NCBI GenBank assembly: GCA_023414875.1
Contig: JAEZMV010000016.1
Span: forward strand, 124,001-188,000
Source of the DNA: Bacillota bacterium
Lineage (GTDB): Bacteria; Bacillota; Clostridia; Lachnospirales; Lachnospiraceae
Reading direction: 5' to 3'
DNA length: 64,000 nucleotides
Positions 1-9,521 of the stretch are shown here, one piece after another. How positions within the stretch are numbered: position 1 is the first letter of the stretch; the number at the start of each line of letters is the position of its first letter. A model generated the notes under the pieces. That model saw only the letters and a list, made by a program, of their open reading frames with translations, was not told the origin of the DNA and searched no databases. A program made the position numbers and the translations under genes.

Positions 1-429
1 ATCAACCTGCCATCCCATAACGGATGCACCGGAGGCTGTACATAAGGTACCTTGAGCATCTATATTAAAGGAACCTGCTTTTGTAAAATAATTTGTGCCA
101 CCGCTATTTACAATAAAGAAGCTGTCTCCTTCGATCATAACATCAAATGGATTATCTGTTCTTTGGGAAGCACCACTCGTTGTAATTGCTGCTGTTACAG
201 AGGCTACATTCGAGCCAAGACCAATCTGCATCGCATTACGTCCGGTTGTTCCGGTTGTTGTATTTGGGCCGGAAGCGCTTTGTGTTGTCTGATAAAATAC
301 ATCGGAAAAAGTTACGGAACTAGATTTAAATCCGACTGTATTTACGTTTGAAATATTATTACCAATTACGTCCATTTTTGTCTGGTGTACCTTTAAACCC
401 GAAACACCAGAGAATAATGATCTCATCAT
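1..429 (-). CDS. flgE: Flagellar hook protein FlgE, N-terminal part (cut by window edge)
   Basis: These are the first 143 codons of a flagellar rod/hook family protein; the rest lies outside the window. The N-terminus carries the family signature (LFSGVSGL, then NNISNVNTVGFK at about residues 24-35), which forms the alpha-helical D0 core of the hook. It is placed as FlgE rather than FlgG because it follows fliK and flgD, the hook-length and hook-cap genes. A GGAGGT site lies 9 bases before the first of two adjacent ATG codons. It is the last gene of the flagellar operon visible here. Confidence 0.9.
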   Translation of the reverse strand, partial: MMRSLFSGVSGLKVHQTKMDVIGNNISNVNTVGFKSSSVTFSDVFYQTTQSASGPNTTTGTTGRNAMQIGLGSNVASVTAAITTSGASQRTDNPFDVMIEGDSFFIVNSGGTNYFTKAGSFNIDAQGTLCTASGASVMGWQVD

Positions 430-512
430 AATTTTTGACCTCCATCTTCTGCAATCATTCATTGTATCCAATCTGTCAGTCATGGATACGAAAGCCTCCA
501 AAAGGTCCGGCT

Positions 513-908
513 TTACATGATTACTGCACCATCAATATTTGTAAATACCTTGTCTTCGCCATTATTAACGGCTGTTATTACCGTATTGTTTTTAACATTT
601 ACGATAAACGCAAGATCATCTACCATAACTAAAGATTCATTAATACCCTTTTCTCCCGCTTTTCTAGCTCCGCTCTCAAGTCGTACCAGCTGATCATCCG
701 TCAAATCAATGTTCCTGCTGGCCAAACGCTCATTGGCATGCTTAGAAAATTTTAACTCACCTAACTCATTAACAGCCTGCTTGCTTTTTAAGATTTCGCT
801 AAAGGGTGTAGTTATCTGATTACCCGTCGTCGAGGAATTACTCCTACCGGCATTTAGCTGCTGTGTCATTTGCTCAATGGAAGGGAATTGATTTACAGGA
901 ATGTTCAT
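513..908 (-). CDS. Small flagellar operon protein (TIGR02530-like)
   Basis: This 131-residue protein sits between flgD and flgE, where Firmicutes usually carry a short conserved flagellar operon protein of unclear function (YlzH position in Bacillus). The middle reads LKFSKHANERLASRNIDLTD, typical of that family, followed by a beta-rich end containing VDDLAFIVNVKNNTVITAVN. There is no signal peptide or membrane segment. An in-frame start 39 bases upstream exists, but GGAGGT sits 5 bases before the chosen ATG at 908. It may assist hook assembly; that is inference from position. Confidence 0.8.
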   Translation of the reverse strand: MNIPVNQFPSIEQMTQQLNAGRSNSSTTGNQITTPFSEILKSKQAVNELGELKFSKHANERLASRNIDLTDDQLVRLESGARKAGEKGINESLVMVDDLAFIVNVKNNTVITAVNNGEDKVFTNIDGAVIM

Positions 909-953
909 AGTTACCTCCATTCCACCGTTGCACGGTGTTAAATCCATGTTTTC

Positions 954-1751
954 TTAAGCAGTTGTATCTGTTTTTTCTGCTTCTTTTGTTGAATTATCCT
1001 CTTGTGTACCTGTGTTATCCTCAGTAGGATTAACCGCATTCTGTACCTTAAGGGTTACCATATCTTTTACCTGAGTAAGCATCGAGTCATTGAATGCAAT
1101 TGTTACCTTATGTACTCCGTTTCCAAAAATACTGAAGGCGGACTTATCAACTGTTACCACATTGCCTTTTACATTTACCAAATCCGTGTTTATAACAAAA
1201 TCATTGACTATCACAGCTACGTCATTGGCAATCGTATCACCTGATCCCAAATTAACCTCAAAAGTAATATCCTTGGGATTTGCACCATCGTATTTTAATT
1301 CAAGCTTTTCAGGTATTTTCGGCAGCCCTTGTTCAATAATATAAGTATTATCAATAACGCTGTCCAATTGATCGATGGAATACAGATTTCCGTTAATCGA
1401 CAATTGTGTCTTTGTTCCATTCATACTTACAAAGTCTACTCTGCCGCTTACATAAGTCTCTTTACCAGTTACGTTTTCTGTTCTAATCATAACTTCTTTG
1501 CCAACCAGACTGAAGGCCTGCGTATTCGTGGTAACTGAGCTTAAATTCTGAAGCTGCTCTAATTGTGAAAATGTAGCAAGCTGAGCTACATATTCGGTAT
1601 CCGTATTCGGATTAAGCGGATCCTGGTACTTCATCTGTGTTGTCAGCAATTGAAGAAAAGCATCTCTGTCTAATTCATTTTTCTTTTCTGTATTTGATGC
1701 TTTCTTTTGTTGAACCACGCCATCTTTAACCGCTTGAATCAAGTCACTCAT
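954..1751 (-). CDS. flgD: Flagellar hook cap / scaffolding protein FlgD
   Basis: FlgD caps the growing hook and is needed for polymerisation of FlgE. This 265-residue protein has the conserved N-terminal FlgD motif (DAFLQLLTTQMKYQDPLNP, about residues 30-48), then beta-rich FLG_D/Ig-type segments. It ends in a Glu/Thr/Asp-rich tail. The start at 1751 is chosen because GGAGG lies 6 bases before it; an in-frame ATG 18 bases upstream overlaps that ribosome site. It follows fliK by 31 bases, so the two are surely cotranscribed. Confidence 0.93.
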   Translation of the reverse strand: MSDLIQAVKDGVVQQKKASNTEKKNELDRDAFLQLLTTQMKYQDPLNPNTDTEYVAQLATFSQLEQLQNLSSVTTNTQAFSLVGKEVMIRTENVTGKETYVSGRVDFVSMNGTKTQLSINGNLYSIDQLDSVIDNTYIIEQGLPKIPEKLELKYDGANPKDITFEVNLGSGDTIANDVAVIVNDFVINTDLVNVKGNVVTVDKSAFSIFGNGVHKVTIAFNDSMLTQVKDMVTLKVQNAVNPTEDNTGTQEDNSTKEAEKTDTTA

Positions 1752-1782
1752 GTTATTCCTCCTTTCCATTCAGGTTTTTCGT

Positions 1783-3270
1783 TTATGCAGTATAATCAAC
1801 TGTATTACCAATATCGCCTCTTACAGTTTCTTCTACTGTATTACTCTCAGGAATTTCTGTCATGTTTAACGCTTCATCTAAGGATATCTGTTTACTTGAT
1901 TGTTTTTTCGTCCCAGACTCATTCCCAGATCCTTCATTACTGTTCTGTTCAAAGGCATAGGATGAAACTGTTACTTCAATCGCCTCAACTTTTATGCCCT
2001 GCTGGTTTAACGTCTCACGTAAGGTATGTAACTGACTTTCTATTGCTTCCTTACTAACTTCGTTTTGAACCACAAACTGAGCTGTCATCACACCATTTTT
2101 GGATTGCACGGAAAGATTTACTTTACCGAGGTCTTCCGGATTTAACTGTAATTCCATTGATGACTGGTCGGGTGTAATGGATACTTTAATTCGTTCTATA
2201 ATTTGGTTTGCAATATTTCTCAGCTCTGTTACCTGTTCCAGATTTCCTGAAAAGTTAACTTGTACATCCCGAGAAACCTGTACCAAATTATCTACAAATA
2301 CTTGAAACTGATCCTGTGCTTTCATATCCCGGTTATTATCGCTGCTTGTGTCTGGTTGTGCACCTGCACTGTTTTCACTAAGGTCAGTTTTCAGCGAAGC
2401 ATCGTTCAAAGTACTCTTGTCCACATCTGTTACTGATTTATTGCCTTCATTCTCTGAAACCTTTGATGAATTCAACTCTTCCGGCAGTGGATTCATTTCC
2501 TTTGAAACAGCCTGTCCGGTTAAATCAGGTTCCTTCCCGACTGCTACATCCTGAGCCTTTAACAGCTCTTCTGCTTTTGATAAAAATGATTTGACCTGCA
2601 AATCCGTAAGTCCCAGATTGGCATCTGTTTTAATTCCATCTACTGTCTGAAGCAGCTGCTTTAATGTATCAGCGAGATTCTCATCTGTTAACGCATTAAG
2701 AATATCTTCAACTCCATGATTAGCAAGCACCAACTGCTGTAATTTCTCGGATTGCATTAAGTCTGCAATTGACATTCCCTGGTCAACCAGCAACTGATCC
2801 AGCTCCTCAGCTGATAAGTTCAAAACTTCCATGACAGCTTCACGAATTGACTGCAGCATACTAGCGATTTCAGCCAAAATCTGCTGATCCTTTGACATCT
2901 CATCACCGTCTACATCCTCAGTTTCTTGCGCGTTCGAGGCGACTTTCGTACTCTCAGACTGGCCTGTTTCTGTCCTATCAGTTTTATTCGCATTATCCGA
3001 CTTTACTGTATTCTCTGTCTTTACATTATCCTGTGTGTCACTTTCCTTTGCGGACATGGAGCTCTGATTGTTGGTTTTTGTTTCAGTATCTCTTATGGAC
3101 GTTTTTTTTGCAGTGACGGTATCAGAATTACTTGATGATCGTACTGCCTTCATACTGTTATCAATCAACATATCAAAACCGCTTCCTGATTGTTTACCTT
3201 TAGCAGGAACACCCCCGGTAACACTTCCAAATAGATTCGCAGTCTGTGTCATAACGCTTTGAGTCATCAT
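1783..3270 (-). CDS. fliK: Flagellar hook-length control protein FliK
   Basis: FliK measures hook length and switches export specificity at the flagellar secretion gate. The 495-residue protein has a long low-complexity Ser/Thr/Asn/Asp-rich N-terminal half, as expected for a molecular ruler. The conserved C-terminal hook-control domain lies at about residues 315-440, with the motif LQLNPEDLGKVNLSVQSKNG. The tail is again polar. The start at 3270 follows AAAGGAGG; an in-frame ATG 42 bases upstream has no ribosome site. A 201-base AT-rich gap separates it from the upstream gene, so an internal promoter is possible. Confidence 0.92.
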   Translation of the reverse strand: MMTQSVMTQTANLFGSVTGGVPAKGKQSGSGFDMLIDNSMKAVRSSSNSDTVTAKKTSIRDTETKTNNQSSMSAKESDTQDNVKTENTVKSDNANKTDRTETGQSESTKVASNAQETEDVDGDEMSKDQQILAEIASMLQSIREAVMEVLNLSAEELDQLLVDQGMSIADLMQSEKLQQLVLANHGVEDILNALTDENLADTLKQLLQTVDGIKTDANLGLTDLQVKSFLSKAEELLKAQDVAVGKEPDLTGQAVSKEMNPLPEELNSSKVSENEGNKSVTDVDKSTLNDASLKTDLSENSAGAQPDTSSDNNRDMKAQDQFQVFVDNLVQVSRDVQVNFSGNLEQVTELRNIANQIIERIKVSITPDQSSMELQLNPEDLGKVNLSVQSKNGVMTAQFVVQNEVSKEAIESQLHTLRETLNQQGIKVEAIEVTVSSYAFEQNSNEGSGNESGTKKQSSKQISLDEALNMTEIPESNTVEETVRGDIGNTVDYTA

Positions 3271-3373
3271 ATTGTTCTCCTCCTTTCTTCCAGGCCTGTT
3301 ATAAAGATACATCAGTGCCCCTCATTATATTTATTATAAAAAGCTATCATACAAATTTATAAACTCGTTACTT

Positions 3374-3397
3374 AAGTTATAAAATGTATAATAACTT
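3374..3397. promoter_or_regulatory. AT-rich inverted repeat upstream of fliK
   Basis: Two perfect 7-base arms (AAGTTAT and ATAACTT) are separated by 10 bases, inside the AT-rich 201-base gap between the motE-like gene and fliK. TTTATAAAC also occurs twice nearby. The arrangement could be an operator or part of an internal promoter, but in such AT-rich DNA chance is a real alternative. Confidence 0.3.
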
Positions 3398-3471
3398 TTA
3401 TAAACAAAGTGAATAAGAAGATAAACTGTTCTCAGATAAAAACATCTCAGAATTTTTTGTATACCTAAAAA

Positions 3472-4245
3472 TTATTCCTGAGCAAGTTTCTCTGCGTCCA
3501 TATCCAACATTTTTTTCGTAATTTTTGCTGCAACCACTTCACCCATCTCCGCTAAGATAGCCGCACTTTCTTTTGGCTTCATACTAAGGAGGATTTGAGC
3601 CACTGCTTCAACATCGGCGGTCATTGTTTCAAGGATCTTAGCCGCAGCTTCTGCATCCATACTTCGATAGATGTCTGCTTTTTCCTTGATTGCATCGGAG
3701 TATTGTAGCTGTTCAATTACCTGGCGATAAATATTTTCTGCATTGGTAGGATTAATTTCTTCATAATAAGCTTTATACTCTTCTATATCGGGAGCTGCTT
3801 CGGCAAACACTACATTTTTATCAAATTCTGCAACTCTTTCCTCAAATGCCTTCTGGTTTTCCTCAAATACCTTTAAACGGTCTATTTCAGCTTGTAAATC
3901 CGCTGTATTTGTACTAATGTCATCAGTGTTCTTTGACATATCTGCCAAAGCCAGTTCCAATTCCTTTATTTTAGCTACCGCTTCCGGTAGTGATTTATAC
4001 TCGTAATTGTTTTCTTCTGCAATTTGCTCTTCAGAGACATCCGGCAGAATTCGGTTAATCAACGGTACATCCTTTAATATCGGCCTAAGAACTCCAGAAC
4101 CAAAGCCTCCGACATCCAATTTAATTAATATTCCAAAGATAGCCAGCCATATTATAACAATCATAAGTGATATGAGTATTGTCAGTACCTTATTGCCTTC
4201 TTTTTCTTTTTTCTCATTAACACCGGCTTTGTTCTTTTTAGCCAT
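3472..4245 (-). CDS. MotE-like / YlxF flagellar protein with MgtE-N-like domain
   Basis: This 257-residue protein occupies the ylxF position between fliJ and fliK. A Lys-rich N-terminus is followed by one membrane segment at about residues 20-42, a coiled-coil stretch at about 85-140, and a C-terminal alpha-helical domain (about 165-257). That domain resembles the MgtE cytoplasmic N domain, with LSMKPKESAAILAEM and KKMLDMDAEKLAQ. In other bacteria MotE-type proteins act as chaperones for stator or basal-body proteins. The start ATG overlaps the fliJ stop (TAATG) and follows GAGGAGGA, so translation is coupled to fliJ. Confidence 0.8.
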   Translation of the reverse strand: MAKKNKAGVNEKKEKEGNKVLTILISLMIVIIWLAIFGILIKLDVGGFGSGVLRPILKDVPLINRILPDVSEEQIAEENNYEYKSLPEAVAKIKELELALADMSKNTDDISTNTADLQAEIDRLKVFEENQKAFEERVAEFDKNVVFAEAAPDIEEYKAYYEEINPTNAENIYRQVIEQLQYSDAIKEKADIYRSMDAEAAAKILETMTADVEAVAQILLSMKPKESAAILAEMGEVVAAKITKKMLDMDAEKLAQE

Positions 4246-4706
4246 TATCTGTCCTCCTCATGTGACGTAGGATTGTTATATTGAAAGCTGTTAAGTTCAT
4301 CAACTTCTTTTCGTTCCTCTGCATCAAATTCCAGTAAATATTCTTCAAATGCTTTTTCTTTCAGTCTTTCCTGCGTTTTTCTCTCAACGATAGCGTCATG
4401 TAATCTTATTCTGGCAACCTCTAATCGGTGCGCTGCATTCTTTACAACGGTAGTCTGCTGTTTTATATTCAACTTCATGACCTCTATGGCATGCTCACAT
4501 TGTTTGATTTTAAGTAAATCAAGCTTATCATACCTAAGCTGTCTTAGCTCGTCCTCGTAGGAAATTTTCTTCTGTTCCATCAGCTCAAGTTTTTCCTCTT
4601 CTATCGTAAGCCGCGTTCTGGCATTTGTGTAAGCGATTTTAACTTGATCTTCCAGTTTTCTTTTTATCTGAAGTATGTTTTCCATACTATACCGAAATTT
4701 TTTCAT
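4245..4706 (-). CDS. fliJ: Flagellar export chaperone FliJ
   Basis: FliJ is the coiled-coil stalk of the flagellar export ATPase and escorts export chaperones. This 153-residue protein is almost wholly charged alpha-helix, beginning with FRYSMENILQIKRKLEDQVK, which is typical of the family. No membrane segment is present. It starts within the fliI stop codon (TAATG) and ends within the start of the motE-like gene, giving a tightly coupled trio. Sequence conservation is low in this family; the call rests on position, length and helical composition. Confidence 0.88.
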   Translation of the reverse strand: MKKFRYSMENILQIKRKLEDQVKIAYTNARTRLTIEEEKLELMEQKKISYEDELRQLRYDKLDLLKIKQCEHAIEVMKLNIKQQTTVVKNAAHRLEVARIRLHDAIVERKTQERLKEKAFEEYLLEFDAEERKEVDELNSFQYNNPTSHEEDR

Positions 4707-6016
4707 TATTGTTTAAAAATCTCCATCAACATATCGATTTCCTCTGCAAATCCAAGTTTTGAATCTACATCCTGCTGAAGAAATGTATTTACTTCCTTGA
4801 TCTTTTCAATTGCATAGTCGATATCGGAATTTGATCCATTTTTATATGCACCGATATTAATTAAATCCTCGGCATCATGATAGGTTGCAAGAACATTTTT
4901 TAATTTACCAGCTGCAGTTTTATGTTCCTTTGAAACAATTGAACTCATGCAACGAGAAATACTTTGTAGGACATCAATTGCAGGATAATGGTTTTTATGG
5001 CCCAACTTTCTGGATAACATAACATGTCCGTCAAGAATACTTCTTGCCGTATCTGTAATCGGTTCATTAAAATCATCGCCGTCTACCAATACGGTATAAA
5101 GTCCGGTTATGGAACCATGCTCCGAGTTTCCTGCCCGCTCGAGAAGCTTTGGCATCTCAGAATAAACACTCGGTGGATAGCCCCTGGAAACCGGTGGTTC
5201 ACCGGAAGCCAAACCAATTTCACGTTGAGCCATAGAAAAACGGGTTAGGGAGTCCATCATCAGCAAAACATCCTTCCCCTGATCCCTGAAATATTCTGCA
5301 ATCGCTGTCGCCGTCTGCGCCGCCTTTTTTCTAATCAAAGCAGGTTTATCAGAAGTCGCAATCACAAGCACTGAGCGTCTTAACCCTTCTTCTCCAAGGT
5401 CCCGTTCCATAAATTCACGAACTTCTCGACCCCGCTCTCCAATCAATGCAATCACATTAATATCTGCCTTTGTGTTTCTAGCAAACATACCGAGCAGTGT
5501 GCTTTTACCTACTCCGCTACCTGCAAATATCCCAATTCTCTGCCCTTTTCCAATCGTTAGCATGGCATCCACCGCCTTTACTCCGAGCGGTAACACCTCA
5601 TCTATAATCTTTCTCTTTAGAGGATCCGGTGCAGGTGCTTCAGCAGGATAATATGTACTACATTTAAATTCCGATTGATCCAAGGGATTGCCCAACCCAT
5701 CCAAGGCTTTCCCAAGAAGCTCCTCTCCAACAGGAACCTTAAAAGACATTCCGGAATTCTCAACCAGACTGCCGATACCGACTCCGGTCATATCATCATA
5801 GGGCATTAGAAGTATCCTGTTTTCACGAAAACCGATTACTTCAGCTATCCTCTTATCCGTTCCATTCTCTCCGGTTATATAGCATACATCGTTCAGATTC
5901 GCACTTGGACCCGATGCTTCAATGGTCAGTCCAACCATTTTAATAACCTTGCCAATCTCCTGTTCATAGGATTTATCAAGCAGCTGTCTATATTTATCAA
6001 AATCGATTGCGATCAT
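4706..6016 (-). CDS. fliI: Flagellum-specific export ATPase FliI
   Basis: FliI is the F1-beta-like ATPase that energises the flagellar type III export gate. At 436 residues it is of normal length. The Walker A motif GSGVGKST is at residues 166-173. Walker B (DVLLMMDSLTRF) and the family signature PPSVYSEMPKLLERAG follow. The N-terminal domain contains the GKALDGLGNPLD segment shared with type III ATPases. It lies 45 bases downstream of fliH, its regulator, and directly before fliJ, its stalk subunit. Confidence 0.97.
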   Translation of the reverse strand: MIAIDFDKYRQLLDKSYEQEIGKVIKMVGLTIEASGPSANLNDVCYITGENGTDKRIAEVIGFRENRILLMPYDDMTGVGIGSLVENSGMSFKVPVGEELLGKALDGLGNPLDQSEFKCSTYYPAEAPAPDPLKRKIIDEVLPLGVKAVDAMLTIGKGQRIGIFAGSGVGKSTLLGMFARNTKADINVIALIGERGREVREFMERDLGEEGLRRSVLVIATSDKPALIRKKAAQTATAIAEYFRDQGKDVLLMMDSLTRFSMAQREIGLASGEPPVSRGYPPSVYSEMPKLLERAGNSEHGSITGLYTVLVDGDDFNEPITDTARSILDGHVMLSRKLGHKNHYPAIDVLQSISRCMSSIVSKEHKTAAGKLKNVLATYHDAEDLINIGAYKNGSNSDIDYAIEKIKEVNTFLQQDVDSKLGFAEEIDMLMEIFKQ

Positions 6017-6061
6017 TACGTAATCCTCACTAATATGTTTATCGGCAAAATTCGATAAAAA

Positions 6062-6853
6062 CTAAATACCACCAATTAATTTAAGATCCATGATCAATTG
6101 ATTCAATTGAATATCTAAACTGCAATTAATGACACGCAGTTCTGTTTCAATCATACATTGATTCTTTTTCAAGGAAGAATCCTCATTGACATATAACGGA
6201 ACATCCCTTCCGATAGCATTTAGAATTAAATCCTTCTTCATCGAAACATATTCATAATCCTCTTTGGATACCTTTATCGTGTACTCATCATTCTTATCCA
6301 TCTGTTTTATTGCTTTATTAATCAGATACAGAATTACCTCTTCCTTATCCTCTACCATAATTCCAGTAATTTTTTCTACTAAAGAGGCTATGATAGCAGC
6401 CATCTGAGGTTCAAAGGTTTGTACCATCGCCTCATATTCTTTATGAAGCCTCTGACTTTTCTCCTCATATTCCTTTTTCAGCTTTTCTAATTCTTTTTTT
6501 ATCTGCAGCATGCCATCCTCGTAACCCTGTTTCTGAGCGGCGGCATAAGCATCGTTCTTTATTTGCTCTGCTTCTTTTTTAGCTTTGGCCAAGATACTCT
6601 CAGCTTCAAGTTTTACCTCTTCTAACAAAGCTGATGCCTTCTGAGTTGACTCTTCTTTTTGCGAAAGCTCCTCTACTACCACGGCATTTAATCCTTCAAC
6701 AAAGCCCTCTTTATACGATTCTTGGGTGTTTATAACCTTTAAAACATTATTTCGCTCGTTTTCAATTTCTTTATCTATCCTAAGATGAGTATCAATTGTC
6801 TTTTTTGCTATCTCATCATAACGGACGGAATATGCTTTAATCATATTAGACAA
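6062..6853 (-). CDS. fliH: Flagellar assembly protein FliH
   Basis: FliH binds FliI and regulates the export ATPase, linking it to the C-ring. This 263-residue protein has a long charged coiled coil (about residues 70-150) and a C-terminal FliH/V-ATPase subunit E-like domain with IIASLVEKITGIMVEDKEE. The start is a choice between TTG at 6853, which has GGAGGTGA 8 bases upstream and overlaps the end of fliG by 8 bases, and ATG at 6844, 20 bases from that site. TTG is favoured. A weak TTG start may hold expression below that of fliG. Confidence 0.88.
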   Translation of the reverse strand: MSNMIKAYSVRYDEIAKKTIDTHLRIDKEIENERNNVLKVINTQESYKEGFVEGLNAVVVEELSQKEESTQKASALLEEVKLEAESILAKAKKEAEQIKNDAYAAAQKQGYEDGMLQIKKELEKLKKEYEEKSQRLHKEYEAMVQTFEPQMAAIIASLVEKITGIMVEDKEEVILYLINKAIKQMDKNDEYTIKVSKEDYEYVSMKKDLILNAIGRDVPLYVNEDSSLKKNQCMIETELRVINCSLDIQLNQLIMDLKLIGGI

Positions 6854-7859
6854 TTATCTCGTCACCTCCACCTCTGGAAATGATAATTTCAGAGGAATCT
6901 TCCAGTTTTCTGATAATATTAACAATCTTTTGCTGTGCTTCTTCTACATCCTTCAGACGTACAGGGCCCATGAATTCCATGTCTTCTTTAATCATAGCAG
7001 CTAAACGTTTAGACAGGTTGTTAAAGATAACATTCTGAACCTCTTCGTTCGAGCCCTTAAGAGCAATGGCGAGCTCATTATTATCAACCTCTCTGAGTAC
7101 TCTCTGGATTGATTTATCATCCAGACTAAGGATATCTTCGAATACAAACATTTTTCTTCTGATTTCATCTGCAAGTTCAGGCTCTTCAATTTCCAGGGTC
7201 TCCATAATATGTTTCTCGGTTCCACGATCAACTGTATTTAAGATCTCTACGATGGAATCGACACCACCGACAATGGTATAATCCTGATTTACTAATGAAG
7301 CCAGCTTTCTCTCCAATACCTTCTCCACTTCCTTGATTACGTCCGGTGAAGTACGATCCATCTGAGCAATACGCTTTGCAACATCCGCCTGCTTATCAGG
7401 AGCCAGGGAGGATATAATGGTAGAAGCCTGCCCCGGAGAAAGATAGGATAAAATAAGCGCTATCGTCTGAGGATGTTCATCCTGAATAAAGTTAAGTAGC
7501 TGGGATGCATCCGTCTTACGTACAAATTCAAACGGACGAACCTGAAGAGATGCCGTAAGCTTCCCAATGACGTCTCTTGCCTTTTCCACACCGAGTGCTT
7601 TCTCTAATAGCTCCTTCGCATATGCAATACCGCCCTCAGCAATATATTGCTGCGCCAGACATATTTCATAGAATTCGTCCATAACCTGATCCTTGGTTGC
7701 CGGAGAAATACTTCGTGTATTGGCAATCTCCAAAGTCATTGTTTCTATTTCTTCTTCTTTAAGATGTTTAAAAATACTTGCGGAGCGCTCCGGTCCCAGG
7801 GAGATTAAAAGGATAGCTGCCTTCTGAATTCCGGAAATATCACCACTAGTTTTTGCCAT
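6846..7859 (-). CDS. fliG: Flagellar motor switch protein FliG
   Basis: FliG is the C-ring protein that contacts the MS ring and the stators and transmits torque. The 337-residue length is normal. All three regions are visible: an N-terminal FliF-binding domain (GIQKAAILLISLGPE), a middle domain with the EHPQ motif (IQDEHPQTIALILSYL, about residue 128), and a C-terminal torque domain with the charged helix DDKSIQRVLREVDNNELAIALKG. It follows fliF by 12 bases with GGGGAGGT before the ATG. Confidence 0.97.
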   Translation of the reverse strand: MAKTSGDISGIQKAAILLISLGPERSASIFKHLKEEEIETMTLEIANTRSISPATKDQVMDEFYEICLAQQYIAEGGIAYAKELLEKALGVEKARDVIGKLTASLQVRPFEFVRKTDASQLLNFIQDEHPQTIALILSYLSPGQASTIISSLAPDKQADVAKRIAQMDRTSPDVIKEVEKVLERKLASLVNQDYTIVGGVDSIVEILNTVDRGTEKHIMETLEIEEPELADEIRRKMFVFEDILSLDDKSIQRVLREVDNNELAIALKGSNEEVQNVIFNNLSKRLAAMIKEDMEFMGPVRLKDVEEAQQKIVNIIRKLEDSSEIIISRGGGDEIIV

Positions 7860-7871
7860 AGATACCTCCCC

Positions 7872-9470
7872 TTAGCTCCAATCTTCATTAAGCCAATTTC
7901 GTAATAACTGAGCAACCGCTTCCGGTTTCTCATCAACAAATTTCTCTATCATTCTACGAACCTCAGAGACCTCATTAAATTCAATATCTTCAATTTGGTT
8001 CTCTTTTGTGGTTGCAAGAAGTTGTTCAACGGAAAGCTCCGGTTCCAGCTCAGTAACTTCAACCGGGCCAACTCCCTTAAATACGACAAAAACTAATAAC
8101 CCTACGATTAGAACAGCTAAAGCGATCTGAAGATAATCAGTCCATTCTCTAACTCTCTCTACCTTGGGTACGAATACCGATTGAACAAAGGCCTGAATTT
8201 CAATATCCTCTTCCGCAATACCGGTAGCTTTCGATACAAGCGTCTTTACTGAAGGCTCAACTTCTTCCTCCTGTAACTTGTTGTTTTCAGGTTCCTGTGC
8301 ATATTCCTCAAAAGAAATATCCTCCAATGCACCCTGCTTCTCAAGAACCTCTTCTTTGACGATATTAACCCTACGAAGAACAATAGCGATTGAAGATTCC
8401 TCTGAAATTACAGCACCTACTTCATACTTTGTATTTGTTTCCGTTACATTTGGAAGATAATCAAATTCCTCAATCTCTACACTTCCCGTTTGTGAATTGT
8501 TATCCGGCATCAAATAACTTGTCTCATCGTTTGGTGTGGTACCAGGTTCACCACCTCCGGAATAACCAGCATTTTCCGAGGTATAGGTATAGCTTTTTTG
8601 ATATAGTCCCTGTTCCTGACCTTCCGCCGGTGTATATGTTTTTTGAAGCTCCTCCACTCTGTCCATATCTAATTCTAAATGAGGCATGATTTCCACATCA
8701 TCATAACCTCTTTTGATCAAGCCCTTATAAATATTATTGATATATGTATTGGTCAGTCGTTCCTTAAAATCTTCATTAGAATTAGCACTTCCGGTATATA
8801 AATCCTGTTCTCCACCGAATAATAGATTTCCGTTCTGATCAGACACCTTAATCTTTTCAGCATTATCATTTCCAATTGCAGTTGCTACCATCTCCGCTAT
8901 GGTTTCCGCCGAATCATATTCAAAATCATCATTAACGATAAGAAATACACTGGCATTGGTATCTTTCACTTCGGTCAGAATGGACTTATTGCTCTCCTCC
9001 GGGAGATATATTATCTCTGCGTTATCTACTCCTTTGATATCTCTAATCAGGTCGCTCAGATTATTCTGTAAATACAAATTAAGTCTTAATGTTTTATCAT
9101 ATTTGGTTGAGGTAATGTCATTGTTTAAAAGCTGTTCCAAGGTAATACCAGTACTAGGAATATCGTTATCCAGAAGGGCAAAGTATGCTTTTTGATAACT
9201 CTTCTCATCTACCCGGAAGGTCAATGAATTTTCATTATACTTATAGGCAATTCCTTCATCATCCAGAATATTTTTAACCTCATTGGCTTCACTTTCCGTC
9301 TCACAGACTTTTAATTTCTGATACTCAACACGGTTAATTAGAAAAATCAGTAATGCAAACGCTATAACAATAACACAGAATACACTGATAATCATCGTCT
9401 TCTGTTTATTGGTAAATTTATTCCATATATCTAATAGCTTCTTTGGTATTTGCTGCAATCTCTCTGCCAT
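7872..9470 (-). CDS. fliF: Flagellar MS-ring protein FliF
   Basis: FliF forms the membrane-embedded MS ring on which the basal body is built. The 532-residue protein has two membrane segments, at about residues 25-47 and 437-460, flanking a large extracytoplasmic region. That region holds the YscJ/FliF ring-building domains (RLNLYLQNNLSDLIRDIKGV). The acidic cytoplasmic C-terminus (about residue 500 to the end) is the FliG-binding part. It is the first large gene after the small rod genes and is followed closely by fliG. Confidence 0.96.
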   Translation of the reverse strand: MAERLQQIPKKLLDIWNKFTNKQKTMIISVFCVIVIAFALLIFLINRVEYQKLKVCETESEANEVKNILDDEGIAYKYNENSLTFRVDEKSYQKAYFALLDNDIPSTGITLEQLLNNDITSTKYDKTLRLNLYLQNNLSDLIRDIKGVDNAEIIYLPEESNKSILTEVKDTNASVFLIVNDDFEYDSAETIAEMVATAIGNDNAEKIKVSDQNGNLLFGGEQDLYTGSANSNEDFKERLTNTYINNIYKGLIKRGYDDVEIMPHLELDMDRVEELQKTYTPAEGQEQGLYQKSYTYTSENAGYSGGGEPGTTPNDETSYLMPDNNSQTGSVEIEEFDYLPNVTETNTKYEVGAVISEESSIAIVLRRVNIVKEEVLEKQGALEDISFEEYAQEPENNKLQEEEVEPSVKTLVSKATGIAEEDIEIQAFVQSVFVPKVERVREWTDYLQIALAVLIVGLLVFVVFKGVGPVEVTELEPELSVEQLLATTKENQIEDIEFNEVSEVRRMIEKFVDEKPEAVAQLLRNWLNEDWS

Positions 9471-9521
9471 TACCCTTGCTCCTCTGCGTATATTAACTCT
9501 TCGTTATATCCTTATCATGAT

